Assembly (NCBI RefSeq): GCF_026460945.1 | Contig: NZ_JAOVZV010000002.1 | Span: 62,001 to 126,000, forward strand | Source of the DNA: Chryseobacterium luquanense | Lineage (GTDB): Bacteria; Bacteroidota; Bacteroidia; Flavobacteriales; Weeksellaceae | Direction of reading: 5' to 3' | DNA: 64,000 nt | Part shown: positions 34,158 through 42,738 of the stretch, one piece after another | Layout: each line of letters starts with the position of its first letter | How positions within the stretch are numbered: position 1 is the stretch's first letter | Made by a program: the position numbers and the translations under genes | Notes under the pieces: generated by a model | Database searches by the model: none | What the model was told of the DNA's origin: nothing | The model's input: only the letters and a program-made list of their open reading frames with translations

Positions 34158-35294
34158 TTAACTAATGAAAAATTCCTTAATTATTTTTTCAATTCTTAAT
34201 CTGTCGTCGTCCGAAAGATTAGATCCAGAAGGTAAACACAAGCCGTCATCAAATAATTTTTCAGCAACATTTGTTCCGTAGTAGGGTGCTTCTGAAAATA
34301 CAGGCTGTAAATGCATTGGCTTCCACAAAGGTCTGGATTCTATATTGTCTTCTAAAAAAGCCAATCTTAAATCTTCGCGATTTTTACCCGTTATGTTCTT
34401 ATCAATTACTATTGCCGATAACCAGTGATTTGAATAATAATCGTCTGTAGGTTCTGAAAACACCTCCACCCCATCAATATCTTTGAAAAGTTCAACGTAG
34501 AAATCATGCATTTTTCTGCGTGCTTCCACTCTATCGTTTAAAACTTCCATTTGTCCACGCCCGATTCCAGCTACAATATTACTCATACGGTAATTGTAAC
34601 CAATGTGCGAATGCTGATAATGAGGCGCATTATCTCTTGCCTGAGTCGAAAGAAAAACGGCTTTATCTTTATCTTCCTGATTATGACAAACCAGAGCACC
34701 ACCGCCTGAAGTTGTGATAATTTTATTTCCGTTAAATGATAAAATACCAAAACGCCCGAACGTTCCACAAGCTTTCCCTTTATAAGTTGAACCTAAAGCT
34801 TCGGCGGCATCTTCAATTACAGGAATTTCGTATTTACCTGCAATTTTAAGAATTTCATCCATCTTTGCAGGCATTCCGTATAAATGAACGACAATGATTG
34901 CTTTTGGTTTTTTCCCGTTTGAAATTCTATCCTGAATTGCTTCCTCCAAAGCAACCGGACACATGTTCCAGGTTTCTTTTTCGGAGTCTATGAAAATGGG
35001 AGTTGCGCCACAGTAAGCGATTGGATTGGCTGAAGCAGAAAATGTCATGGATTGACAGATTACTTCGTCACCATATACTACTGCACATTGAATCAGAGCT
35101 AAATGCAAAGCCGCTGTGCCCGAAGAAAGGGCTCCCACTTTTACATCTGCATTTAAAAATGTTTCTAAGTCTTTTTCAAAACCATCTACATTTGGTCCTA
35201 AAGGAGCTACCCAGTTTTCAGCAAATGCTTCGTTTACATATTTTTGTTCGTTACCTCCCATGTGTGGTGAAGAAAGCCATATTTTATTTTGCAT
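34158..35294 (-). CDS. DegT/DnrJ/EryC1 sugar aminotransferase (PglE-like)
   Basis: The protein has 378 residues, full length for PLP-dependent sugar aminotransferases. WLSSPHMGGNEQKYVNEAF at the N-terminus, the phosphate-binding SSGTAALHLAL, D162 in VIEDAAEALG and the PLP lysine K191 in SFNGNKIITTSGGG are present. The PHMGGNE opening is as in PglE, which aminates UDP-4-keto-6-deoxy-GlcNAc to UDP-4-amino-4,6-dideoxy-GlcNAc (bacillosamine route). The PglF-like dehydratase at 59593-61554 would make its substrate. It has its own promoter and terminator, apart from cluster A. Confidence 0.88.
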   Translation of the reverse strand: MQNKIWLSSPHMGGNEQKYVNEAFAENWVAPLGPNVDGFEKDLETFLNADVKVGALSSGTAALHLALIQCAVVYGDEVICQSMTFSASANPIAYCGATPIFIDSEKETWNMCPVALEEAIQDRISNGKKPKAIIVVHLYGMPAKMDEILKIAGKYEIPVIEDAAEALGSTYKGKACGTFGRFGILSFNGNKIITTSGGGALVCHNQEDKDKAVFLSTQARDNAPHYQHSHIGYNYRMSNIVAGIGRGQMEVLNDRVEARRKMHDFYVELFKDIDGVEVFSEPTDDYYSNHWLSAIVIDKNITGKNREDLRLAFLEDNIESRPLWKPMHLQPVFSEAPYYGTNVAEKLFDDGLCLPSGSNLSDDDRLRIEKIIKEFFIS

Positions 35295-35316
35295 TACGTT
35301 CCATTTTTATTGACCC

Positions 35317-35324
35317 CAAATTTA
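35317..35324 (-). promoter_or_regulatory. -7 box of the aminotransferase gene
   Basis: Minus strand TAAATTTG, a perfect TAnnTTTG, 22 bases before the ATG at 35294. No TTG at -33. Confidence 0.5.
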
Positions 35325-35892
35325 ACCTTAATTGTAGAAATAACGGACATTTTATTTTTGGAATCCATTCAATTCATTGAAATATTCCATGAGTAGTTTG
35401 TAGGGAAAGCATTTTCATGCTGTATTTTTAATTCAAAACCAATTAAGACATAAGACTAAAGGTTATATTTTCTGATTATATGCTCAAAAATATCTCACCT
35501 TTACTTCACAATGAGTTTCTAATCATCCGTTTCGAGAGGCAGCGCACTTGCTGTCTTGAAAATACATCGTATTGAAGTGCAAGATGATATTTCATCTTTT
35601 CAAAATTTCCGGTACCTTTCGCAAGGCCATCTTGATTTCATACAATAAACTTTTTCAGATGTACAGCTTATATTACCATAAACGCAAACTGATCTGCATA
35701 CCTCACATAGCATTCTTTCTGCTTTACAAATTCGTCCGGTTTGCTTAGAAGCTTATCTCTAGATCTCGCAACATCATCTTGTTGCCACAAAACTTCATCT
35801 GTCATGCTCACAAAGTGATCTGAACATCTCGCAGATCTATTTAATACAAAAAAACCTGAATATTCCGTATTTTACTTACTTTTTAATAATAA
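35325..35892. repeat. Gene-free repeat-like stretch between the two clusters
   Basis: About 570 bases with a higher GC content than the flanks and no recognisable gene. The right part (35755-35845) has scattered related words (AGATCTCGCA, ACATCTCGCAGATC, CATCATCTTG, CTGTCATGCTCAC) on the plus strand, reminiscent of the intergenic GTCATGCTGA.../ATCTC repeats seen in many Bacteroidota. I take it for eroded repeat DNA, possibly the site where one of the clusters was joined. One short open frame inside is listed separately. Confidence 0.35.
35668..35805 (-). CDS. Doubtful 45-codon ORF in repeat-like DNA
   Basis: From an ATG at 35805 the frame reads MTDEVLWQQDDVARSRDKLL and on to DQFAFMVI then TAA; it stays open upstream without a start for a further 30 codons. 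The composition looks protein-like and hydrophilic, but the same DNA contains the repeat words described above and no promoter is visible. It may be a decayed gene piece or chance. Confidence 0.15.
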   Translation of the reverse strand: MTDEVLWQQDDVARSRDKLLSKPDEFVKQKECYVRYADQFAFMVI

Positions 35893-35916
35893 AAACCCCG
35901 GTTTAAGCCGGGGTTT
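35893..35916 (-). terminator. Strong terminator after the unknown 203-residue gene
   Basis: AAACCCCGG (35893-35901) and CCGGGGTTT (35908-35916) form a 9-base-pair GC-rich stem with a 6-base loop, followed on minus by TTATTATTAAAAAG. It lies about 100 bases after the gene's stop. Confidence 0.8.
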
Positions 35917-36015
35917 GTGCTATGTACTCGCAATAAATAATTACCTATCTATACCTAGTCAGGAGGGAGCTGTGTTTCGTGCCGAGTACCCAAATCTGAA
36001 ATCTTTCTTGATATC

Positions 36016-36627
36016 TTAAATTTTCCGTAGAAGGAAGGATTCCAGCACATCATATTTTTTCATCAGCCTATCAATTTTTGTAATGCACTGTCTCAGCTTC
36101 TTAAAACCTTCGTCTAATTCTTTCGTTGCATTTTGAGCGGTATCGATGCTTAAACCTGCATCGTAAGCTTTGGCATCAAAGTTTGTAATTGCGTTCATCC
36201 ATTCCTGCATCTCTGCTGCGGTTACATAGTCTGGATCAAGTTGTACCGTATTTTCAGCCACTATATTGTAGAGCTTATCACAATAGATCTTGGCTTCCAC
36301 TCCACTCAGTCGCTGTATTTTAGACTTACTGTTGGTAAGCTGTTTACTCAGCGGACTGTTTTTCCCGTCAAAAAAATCTGCTGCCGTATTGGCATACGCT
36401 ACGGTAAGATTTATCATCAGTGTTTTGGCGTTCGACTTAATGGCGGTATTTGCTGTAGTATCAATGGTTTGAATTCCTGCCATGCTGTCGATACTTTCAA
36501 TGCAAGTATTCAGTTCGGCAATTCTGGCGATAAGAGGATTATTCTGTGAAAATGCGGTCTGCTCTGTTGAAAAAAGCTCTTTTAGTGTTTTGGCCATCTC
36601 CAGCCTGTTGGTTTGTTTTGTCGTCAT
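36016..36627 (-). CDS. Protein of unknown function, all-helical
   Basis: The protein has 203 residues from the ATG at 36627 (MTTKQTNRLEMAKTLKELFS); an ATG at 36690 would add a hydrophobic 21-residue stretch encoded by very AT-rich DNA typical of a leader, so I prefer the inner start. It has no signal peptide, no membrane segment and no cysteine motif. It looks like a bundle of four to five amphipathic helices (about 5-50, 60-85, 100-130, 145-200) ending KIDRLMKKYDVLESFLLRKI. I do not recognise a family. It lies between the two polysaccharide clusters with its own terminator and is not part of either operon. Confidence 0.7.
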   Translation of the reverse strand: MTTKQTNRLEMAKTLKELFSTEQTAFSQNNPLIARIAELNTCIESIDSMAGIQTIDTTANTAIKSNAKTLMINLTVAYANTAADFFDGKNSPLSKQLTNSKSKIQRLSGVEAKIYCDKLYNIVAENTVQLDPDYVTAAEMQEWMNAITNFDAKAYDAGLSIDTAQNATKELDEGFKKLRQCITKIDRLMKKYDVLESFLLRKI

Positions 36628-37038
36628 TGTGTCTTTATTTAACTTTATAAAATATATAAAGATTTTAAACATTTGCAACGGTAAAACCAAAAATTTACAA
36701 ACAATTTATATTGCAATAGGAAAACACAGAAGAATATCTGTGTTCCTTCGTTGTAATTTACATTTGAAATAACATTTATGAAAAATTGCTGATTATGAGT
36801 TCGCAAAAATCCAGACTAGCTCCCACGATGTCTTTTATGATCTTTGTCAAACAATCAACCGAAGAAAAATGTACTTGATCATATCGGGGAGGAGAGGAAT
36901 TCAATGAAGTTGACTTGGAACATAACAAATATTTAGATTATTCTGCATTTTTTTTCGTAGAAACCTAACATTCCAATAAGATTCGTTTACAAATTTTAGT
37001 TCGTATCTGTCCACGTGCCATACACTGAACTATACGTT
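36628..37038. other. Gene-free stretch at the downstream end of cluster A
   Basis: About 410 bases with no convincing ORF. A small hairpin AACACAGA/TCTGTGTT (36723-36744) with a short T run on minus could be a weak terminator for the metallophosphatase gene or a leader structure of the unknown gene. Nothing else is recognisable. Confidence 0.3.
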
Positions 37039-37698
37039 TTATTTATTAAGCGTATTTTTAGATTTGTAATAATTTAAACAGATTGATGGATAGGCTAAAT
37101 CTTCCATTTTTGAAATCACTTTTTGGATATCAAAAACAAATCCTTTCAACTCTACCGTATTTGTTCGGGTATCTATCACAAGATAGTTAGCAACGTCCAG
37201 CAACCCTCTATTTTGTCCCAAACTACCTGTATTATATAAATTTTTATCATTTATTACCCTATGAAATTGTTGGTGAGAATGACCAACTACTGTATTATCT
37301 TCAAAATTTAACTTTTCAACATTTGTGTCCTTAAAAATATATAAACCTTCAATAGAATGTGTTACTTTAAAATCACCAATGGAATATCTATCTTGAAATT
37401 TAGAAATAAGAGGTAGATATTTTTCATCGAATTGAGGATAGCAAAACTCGAAAAAAGATTTAGCAATTTCATTAGAACCCGGATAGAATTTCTCAAGAAA
37501 GTATTCTTCGTGATTGCCTTTCAAAAAAGTTCCATTCGGCTGTTGAGATAAAAATTCTAAGCATTCATTCGTCCATGGTCCGTAATTAACGGTATCACCA
37601 TGACACACAAATTGGTCGTAATTATCTTTTTCGATTTTGAAAAGCTCTTCTAACGAAATAAGATTTCCGTGCACATCACCAAAAATAAGAATTCTCAT
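37039..37698 (-). CDS. Calcineurin-like metallophosphoesterase
   Basis: The protein has 219 residues. All five metal-site motifs are present: D8-x-H10 in FGDVHGN, D35 in CHGDTVNYG, N62-H63 in KGNHEE, H114 in VTHS and H140-x-H142 in VVGHSHQ. There is no signal peptide, so it acts in the cytoplasm. The YfcE-like branch hydrolyses phosphodiesters, but the substrate is open. Its start overlaps the SDR stop (ATGA), so it belongs to the cluster A transcript. A phosphatase is unusual there; it may clear a nucleotide-sugar or lipid-phosphate intermediate. Confidence 0.88.
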   Translation of the reverse strand: MRILIFGDVHGNLISLEELFKIEKDNYDQFVCHGDTVNYGPWTNECLEFLSQQPNGTFLKGNHEEYFLEKFYPGSNEIAKSFFEFCYPQFDEKYLPLISKFQDRYSIGDFKVTHSIEGLYIFKDTNVEKLNFEDNTVVGHSHQQFHRVINDKNLYNTGSLGQNRGLLDVANYLVIDTRTNTVELKGFVFDIQKVISKMEDLAYPSICLNYYKSKNTLNK

Positions 37699-38579
37699 AC
37701 ATTAATTATTTTTTTTATACCATTTTTCAGATCGATAAAAGTTTTAGTACTAATAATCTTTTCAAGCTTGCTGACATCAATTTGAGATCTATTTTCCTCA
37801 AAGTCAGGATCTACGTGATTTTCTATTTCAATATTTTCGTCAAGACAATCTCTTACAATATTGGCTAAGTCTAAAATTGAAGTTTCGGTTCCTGCTGCAC
37901 CGTTTACAATTCCTTCCAAATTACTATGTAACAAAGAAAAGATAATGGCAGAGGCATCATCAACATGCAAAAAATCAGCAGTTACTTTGGATGCATTTTT
38001 TAAACTGATTTTTTTATCTCTCCTTGCCTGATCAATAAGATTACAAATGACACCACTCCAACTCATGGTTTCTCCATAAAGAGCCGAAAAACGGATCTGA
38101 GACAAGCTGATATTTTTAGAATCTGCAAAAGTTTTAAACAAAAGTTCTTGGGTTAATTTTGAACTAGAATACAAAACGTGATTTCCTGATGGATAAGTAG
38201 CACTTTCCTCAGATAGATTTACAGGCCATGGCTTATTGACGACCACTAATGTAGAACAGTTTATTATCTTCTTAATCGAATCCTGTGTATTGATCCATTT
38301 GCAAATATTCTGAGTTCCTAAAATATTTGTTTTATATATTTTTTCTAAGTATTCGTTATCCAGAAAATTTCCTCCCGGTAAGATAGTGGCACAATTGATA
38401 ACTGTATCGAAAAAATCAAGTGGCAGTTGCGCAAATTGATTGATATCACTAATATCTAAATTGTAACTAGATCTTTGATCTGAACGAGAAACAGTATAGT
38501 ATTCAACCTCTTTTTTTTCTAATAATGCACAAAGCGAATTACCTAAAAAACCATTACCTCCAAATATTAAAACCTTCAT
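37695..38579 (-). CDS. NAD-dependent epimerase/dehydratase (SDR)
   Basis: The protein has 294 residues from the ATG at 38579 (MKVLIFGGNGFLGNSL); a GTG 3 bases earlier overlaps the previous stop codon. Cofactor loop GGNGFLG (7-13), NCSTLVV as the serine strand, and YSSSKLTQE carrying YxxxK. It is a short extended SDR acting on a nucleotide sugar, as reductase or epimerase; the substrate is unknown. It lies between the ATP-grasp gene and the metallophosphatase with overlapping or 2-base spacing. Confidence 0.85.
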   Translation of the reverse strand: MKVLIFGGNGFLGNSLCALLEKKEVEYYTVSRSDQRSSYNLDISDINQFAQLPLDFFDTVINCATILPGGNFLDNEYLEKIYKTNILGTQNICKWINTQDSIKKIINCSTLVVVNKPWPVNLSEESATYPSGNHVLYSSSKLTQELLFKTFADSKNISLSQIRFSALYGETMSWSGVICNLIDQARRDKKISLKNASKVTADFLHVDDASAIIFSLLHSNLEGIVNGAAGTETSILDLANIVRDCLDENIEIENHVDPDFEENRSQIDVSKLEKIISTKTFIDLKNGIKKIINV

Positions 38580-38581
38580 CA

Positions 38582-39631
38582 CTAATCGTTTAAAAGGGTG
38601 AAATTATGAAAAACTGCTGTAGGATGATCTAAATAATTCTTTTCGCTTAACTGGATAAATTCTTGTTCATTAATAAATAAATCTGACCAGGCTCTTAAAA
38701 CTACGCCATTTTTCAGTTTTGGTGTCTGAATTTTTTCATTAAAAAGATAATATTTTAGTAATGCTTCTACCTCATTAAACCCAAAGAAGTGACGTAGCGG
38801 AGTTGTGCCACTGAATCGCCCATTGATTTCGAAAATAACAGGTTTGCCATCAGAAATTCTGAATTGAAAATTAACCGGACCGTCAGGATTGAGCTTCTCT
38901 GCTATCGGAATAATGAATTGATCATACTCAGATGTTTTATCATCTCTGTATGCTCTGTAAGTATTTCCATCACGCAAATCTCTTTTTAAAGTTACAATAG
39001 CAACACATTTACCATCTACAACTACACAACCACAAGTAAACTCACCTTCATTTTCAGGTAAAAATTGTTGTACAACCAAGTTTGAATTTGGATCGTAAAT
39101 CTCCATTAGCTCATCATGGTTTTCTATTTTCTTTATTCCTAATGATCGAGCTCCATCAAATGGTTTTGCAAATAAAGGGAAACCTAATTTTTCTGCAATT
39201 CCTTCTAATTTATTCTTATCATTTGCCATTACTGACAGAGGAAAAGGGAACTCATTCTTCTGCAAAAACTCAGCAGTAAGAAATTTATCATTCGCTATAT
39301 TAATTACCTCTTCATCACTTACAATTATTTTACAGTTGTAATTCTCTAAAAATTCTTTTTTATATTTTGCGAGAATTGGTAATTCTACATCCGTACCTAC
39401 AAGTACTGCATCTATTTTATGATCTTCTATTATTTTAATTATTGCATCAATATAATTAGCGTCGCTTACCTTGGGAATTGTGATCGCAAAATCACCCAAC
39501 CAATGTCCTGTTGAACGAGGGTCAGGATCTGCAGTGAAAATTTTTTTATCAAAATCAGAAACCTGCAGAAGCCTTAATATTCCTTGTCCTAAAAGTGCTC
39601 CAGCTCCTGTTACTAAAATATTTTTTTTCAT
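38582..39631 (-). CDS. ATP-grasp ligase of the CarB/PylC type in the polysaccharide cluster
   Basis: The protein has 349 residues from the ATG at 39631 (MKKNILVTGAGALLGQGILR); an upstream ATG lies inside the sugar transferase. A pre-ATP-grasp Rossmann domain (1-110) precedes the ATP-grasp fold (about 115-300) with the glycine-bearing loop KPFDGARSLGI and the metal-binding end FEINGRFSGTTPL. Such enzymes join a carboxylate to an amine using ATP via an acyl phosphate. Beside PglC, and with PglE/PglF in the window but no PglD, it might acylate the 4-amino group of the first sugar with an amino acid or similar. Fold is secure; role is a hypothesis. Confidence 0.85.
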   Translation of the reverse strand: MKKNILVTGAGALLGQGILRLLQVSDFDKKIFTADPDPRSTGHWLGDFAITIPKVSDANYIDAIIKIIEDHKIDAVLVGTDVELPILAKYKKEFLENYNCKIIVSDEEVINIANDKFLTAEFLQKNEFPFPLSVMANDKNKLEGIAEKLGFPLFAKPFDGARSLGIKKIENHDELMEIYDPNSNLVVQQFLPENEGEFTCGCVVVDGKCVAIVTLKRDLRDGNTYRAYRDDKTSEYDQFIIPIAEKLNPDGPVNFQFRISDGKPVIFEINGRFSGTTPLRHFFGFNEVEALLKYYLFNEKIQTPKLKNGVVLRAWSDLFINEQEFIQLSEKNYLDHPTAVFHNFTLLND

Positions 39632-39647
39632 GTTGATTATTATATTA

Positions 39648-40259
39648 TTATTTTTGATCAAGTTTATCAAATCGAGGCATTGTTGCATGGCCGTCGGCAG
39701 TAATTCCGTCAGGATATATTATTTTTTTTATTGTTAAAAAAATAATTTTTAGATCAAGTATAAAAGAGATATGCTCCACATACCAAACATCATATTCAAA
39801 CTTCTGTTCCCAACTTATCGCATTTCTTCCGTTAATTTGCGCCCAACCTGTAATTCCAGGTTTTACAATATGTCTTTGTTTTTGAAATTCAGAATAAAAA
39901 GCAAGATAATCGGGTAATAGAGGTCTTGGTCCTATGAGCGACATATCTCCTTTTAAAACATTTATTAATTGTGGAAGTTCGTCTAAAGATGTTTTACGAA
40001 CAAAACTACCTATTTTAGTCAGTCTCTTGGAATCTGGTAATAAATTGCCATCTTTATCTTTTTTATCGCTCATGGTTTTGAATTTGATAATTTTAAATAA
40101 TCTTTCATTTTTCCCCGGTCGTACCTGGAAAAAAAATGGTTTGCCGCTATTAGCAAAAAAAAGCCCGATAGTTACCAAAATAAAAATAGGACTTAGTAAC
40201 ATAAAAGCCATTAATGCTAAAAAAAAATCCAAAAGAGGTTTCACAAAATTTTTATACAT
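39648..40259 (-). CDS. pglC: PglC-type undecaprenyl-phosphate sugar transferase (cluster A initiator)
   Basis: The protein has 203 residues, the minimal monotopic phosphoglycosyl transferase. A re-entrant hydrophobic helix (about 8-33) is followed by KIIKFKTMSD, the catalytic Asp-Glu in TSLDELPQL, LIGPRPLLPDY and the GITGWAQINGRN motif. It moves a phospho-sugar, typically UDP-diNAcBac or a related HexNAc, to undecaprenyl phosphate. It overlaps the PglA-like GT4 by 8 bases, so the first and second steps of the repeat are encoded together. Confidence 0.9.
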   Translation of the reverse strand: MYKNFVKPLLDFFLALMAFMLLSPIFILVTIGLFFANSGKPFFFQVRPGKNERLFKIIKFKTMSDKKDKDGNLLPDSKRLTKIGSFVRKTSLDELPQLINVLKGDMSLIGPRPLLPDYLAFYSEFQKQRHIVKPGITGWAQINGRNAISWEQKFEYDVWYVEHISFILDLKIIFLTIKKIIYPDGITADGHATMPRFDKLDQK

Positions 40260-41412
40260 CTTGAGCTGCTTTTTTATAATATTCTAATAAGGAATTCCAC
40301 ACTAACTGTTGATTGTATTTTGTGATAACGTCTTTCCTCGTGTCAGATTTTAACTTACTAAGCAAAGAATTATCTTTATACAGTATTAACATTCTACTCT
40401 TAAGTTGACTTTTATTATTTACCTCAACAATAAATCCGTTTATCTCATCAGATATAATTTCGTTTGATCCACTTATGTCAGTTACAATACAAGGCAAATT
40501 CATTGCACAAGCCTGTAAAACTACATTAGGAAATCCTTCACGATGACTTGGAAAAACAAACACGTCGGAAATTGAAAGATAAGTTCTTATATCTGAAACA
40601 AAACCGGTAGCAATGATGTTTTTATGCGTTTCAATAATCTTTAAAACATCTGGTTTTAAAGGATTTAGGTCATTCTCATATGAACCTACAAGTAGTAATT
40701 TACACTTCGTAAATTGTTTAGAAATCTCTGTAAAAGCGTAGACTAATTCATTTATACCTTTATCAGCAACTAATCTTCCTATATAAATATAAATAAAGTC
40801 ATGTTCATTTATATTTAGTTGAGATTTTAGATGCTTTTTATCACCTTCGGTTTGTAAATCTGCGTTGAAATAATCTATATCAATACCATTTACATTTCCG
40901 TTTGCTATTATCTGTAAAGACTTCGATGTTACTTTATTAACTATTAAATCATTTTTTACTCCCTGACCTTCCGGTATAATGTGTGTAGCAAATTTGCAAG
41001 TGACTCTATCCATATTGAGCAATAACAATCTAAAAAAACCTTTTTTGTAAGGAAAAATTAAACCTGTGAATGTATGAATTCTGATAGGAACTCGCGCAAA
41101 AAAAGCAGCAACCATACACAATAGACCGGCTTTTGGAGTTATTGAATGAACAATTTTGGGATTTTCTTCTTTAAAGACACGATATAATTTTACGAGAGAA
41201 ACAAAATCTTTGATCGGAGAAATACTTCTGCTCATTTTAACATCAATTATTTTTACTCCTTCTCTTTTTTCAACGTTTTTCATATGATCATCTTTTCCTG
41301 AAACAGCAATAACTTCATAGTGATTGTTGAGATAGGAAAGTTGACCTTTAAGCAGTATGTCTAAGGAAATAGGAACTGTCGAGGTTCTTATTAATTTCTG
41401 TCTGATTGCCAA
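40252..41412 (-). CDS. Glycosyltransferase family 4 (PglA-like)
   Basis: The protein has 386 residues. RTSTVPISLDILLKGQLSYL near the N-terminus is the PglA/WbnE-type opening; the donor domain has FIYIGRLVADKGINELVYAF and SHREGFPNVVLQACAMNLPC with the EX7-type region. PglA adds GalNAc to undecaprenyl-PP-bacillosamine; with PglC next to it this enzyme likely adds the second sugar. The start is a TTG at 41412 directly after an in-frame TAA, and the next ATG is at residue 43, so a non-ATG start seems needed. Confidence 0.87.
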   Translation of the reverse strand: MAIRQKLIRTSTVPISLDILLKGQLSYLNNHYEVIAVSGKDDHMKNVEKREGVKIIDVKMSRSISPIKDFVSLVKLYRVFKEENPKIVHSITPKAGLLCMVAAFFARVPIRIHTFTGLIFPYKKGFFRLLLLNMDRVTCKFATHIIPEGQGVKNDLIVNKVTSKSLQIIANGNVNGIDIDYFNADLQTEGDKKHLKSQLNINEHDFIYIYIGRLVADKGINELVYAFTEISKQFTKCKLLLVGSYENDLNPLKPDVLKIIETHKNIIATGFVSDIRTYLSISDVFVFPSHREGFPNVVLQACAMNLPCIVTDISGSNEIISDEINGFIVEVNNKSQLKSRMLILYKDNSLLSKLKSDTRKDVITKYNQQLVWNSLLEYYKKAAQDV

Positions 41413-41436
41413 TTATAGTTATTTAAATTTATGTTT

Positions 41437-42738
41437 TTAAGTGTATTTAAACATTAAGTGTTTAAAATCATTATATATATCTTGATGTATCATTTTGATT
41501 TGATGGTTTTTCTGTCCACATAACCAAGCTTTATTTGCATAATCGATTACAAGTTCTGGGTTTTCTGCGATTTTTTTTAATTCATCATCTAAATCTGAAA
41601 AATCGTCAATGCAGATTGCCGCATTATTTTTTCTTAAATACTTTAATCCTGCATGTTCTTTCCAGCTAATTGCCATAACTGCGCAAGTACTTGCCAAACA
41701 ATCAACAATTTTTGTTGAAAATGACAACCGTGTCATCAATCTATATTTTAGTTCAAAAGACTCAACATGAAGCGCAATATCGCTAGATTTATATATTTCT
41801 ATCAATTCAGCCTGACTTACTGCAGGATTAAGAAAAATATTTTTATCATCGTGTAATAAATGTTGTTGTTTTTCGGTTACAGCATTTTGGGTATAAATGT
41901 TCAAAATTATTTTTACACCTTCTTTATTAATATTTCGTAAAACTTCACCAATTTTAGCCAATATTTTCCATCTGTTTATATAAATTCCACCTGCATAAAC
42001 TATTTTAATTGGATCATTAACGTCTACCTTTTTACACTCGCCAGAAAATTCTGCTCCCTTTCTCAATATTTTCATATTTGCTGCCAAAGATTGTTCTAAT
42101 TCATCAGATTGTTCCTCGGTCATTGTGTAAACCAAATTATAGTCTTTAAACGTTTTTTTTATATATGTTCTTGACAATATTCGATTAAACCAATAGAAAG
42201 GCGAAAGATTAAACTGTCTTAGCGAATAGTTATCATCTGAAATATAGGATATCATATTAATATTGGTAATTTTTTTAACATACCTATCCAGTCTTAGCAT
42301 AAAGAGATGACTATAACAAGGCGCAAAAATAACATCTGGATTAAATTCTAAAATAAATCGTTCCAATTCTTTAGTTTTCCAAGGCGAAATTTTCCACAAC
42401 AGTTCTCTGATAGTGCTAAAAATAGAAAATCTATATTTCTTGAAAATATTGAAATACCATTTCTTTGTTTCTATGTCTAGCTTTGTAGCAAATTTTGCTT
42501 CATACGGAAATTCTTCAAAATTTATTTCTTTTCCAATTTGCTTTTTTTTAAGCAAACCATTAATTATCATTTTGTCTGTAATCTGAAAATATTTTTTACA
42601 AAGCTTATTGTTGGGAGTACCAGGACTGCAGTATATTTGGGCAAATTCAGCATCAAAATCAGAAAAAATGTTGGAAAGCACATTCCCTCCATTATTATTT
42701 TCAGACCATAGCTCATGTGATATAATTAAAATTTTCAT
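41437..42738 (-). CDS. Glycosyltransferase, GT4-like (GT-B)
   Basis: The protein has 433 residues. MKILIISHELWSENNNGGNV is a GT-B N-terminal glycine loop; the donor half has IKIVYAGGIYINRWKILAKI, IYTQNAVTEKQQ and the SFSTKIVDCLASTCAVMAIS region in place of the usual EX7E. The family is divergent and I cannot name the donor. It overlaps the next GT2 gene by 4 bases in a chain of cluster A glycosyltransferases. Confidence 0.78.
   Translation of the reverse strand: MKILIISHELWSENNNGGNVLSNIFSDFDAEFAQIYCSPGTPNNKLCKKYFQITDKMIINGLLKKKQIGKEINFEEFPYEAKFATKLDIETKKWYFNIFKKYRFSIFSTIRELLWKISPWKTKELERFILEFNPDVIFAPCYSHLFMLRLDRYVKKITNINMISYISDDNYSLRQFNLSPFYWFNRILSRTYIKKTFKDYNLVYTMTEEQSDELEQSLAANMKILRKGAEFSGECKKVDVNDPIKIVYAGGIYINRWKILAKIGEVLRNINKEGVKIILNIYTQNAVTEKQQHLLHDDKNIFLNPAVSQAELIEIYKSSDIALHVESFELKYRLMTRLSFSTKIVDCLASTCAVMAISWKEHAGLKYLRKNNAAICIDDFSDLDDELKKIAENPELVIDYANKAWLCGQKNHQIKMIHQDIYNDFKHLMFKYT

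Noticed and set aside
35695..35850. tRNA-like or CRISPR-like signal suggested by repeated short words
   Set aside because: No cloverleaf arms, no regular repeat-spacer spacing; the words are irregular.
36795..36878. 27-codon ORF on plus in the gap before the metallophosphatase
   Set aside because: Too short, no hydrophobic or amphipathic pattern, no promoter or terminator; likely chance.
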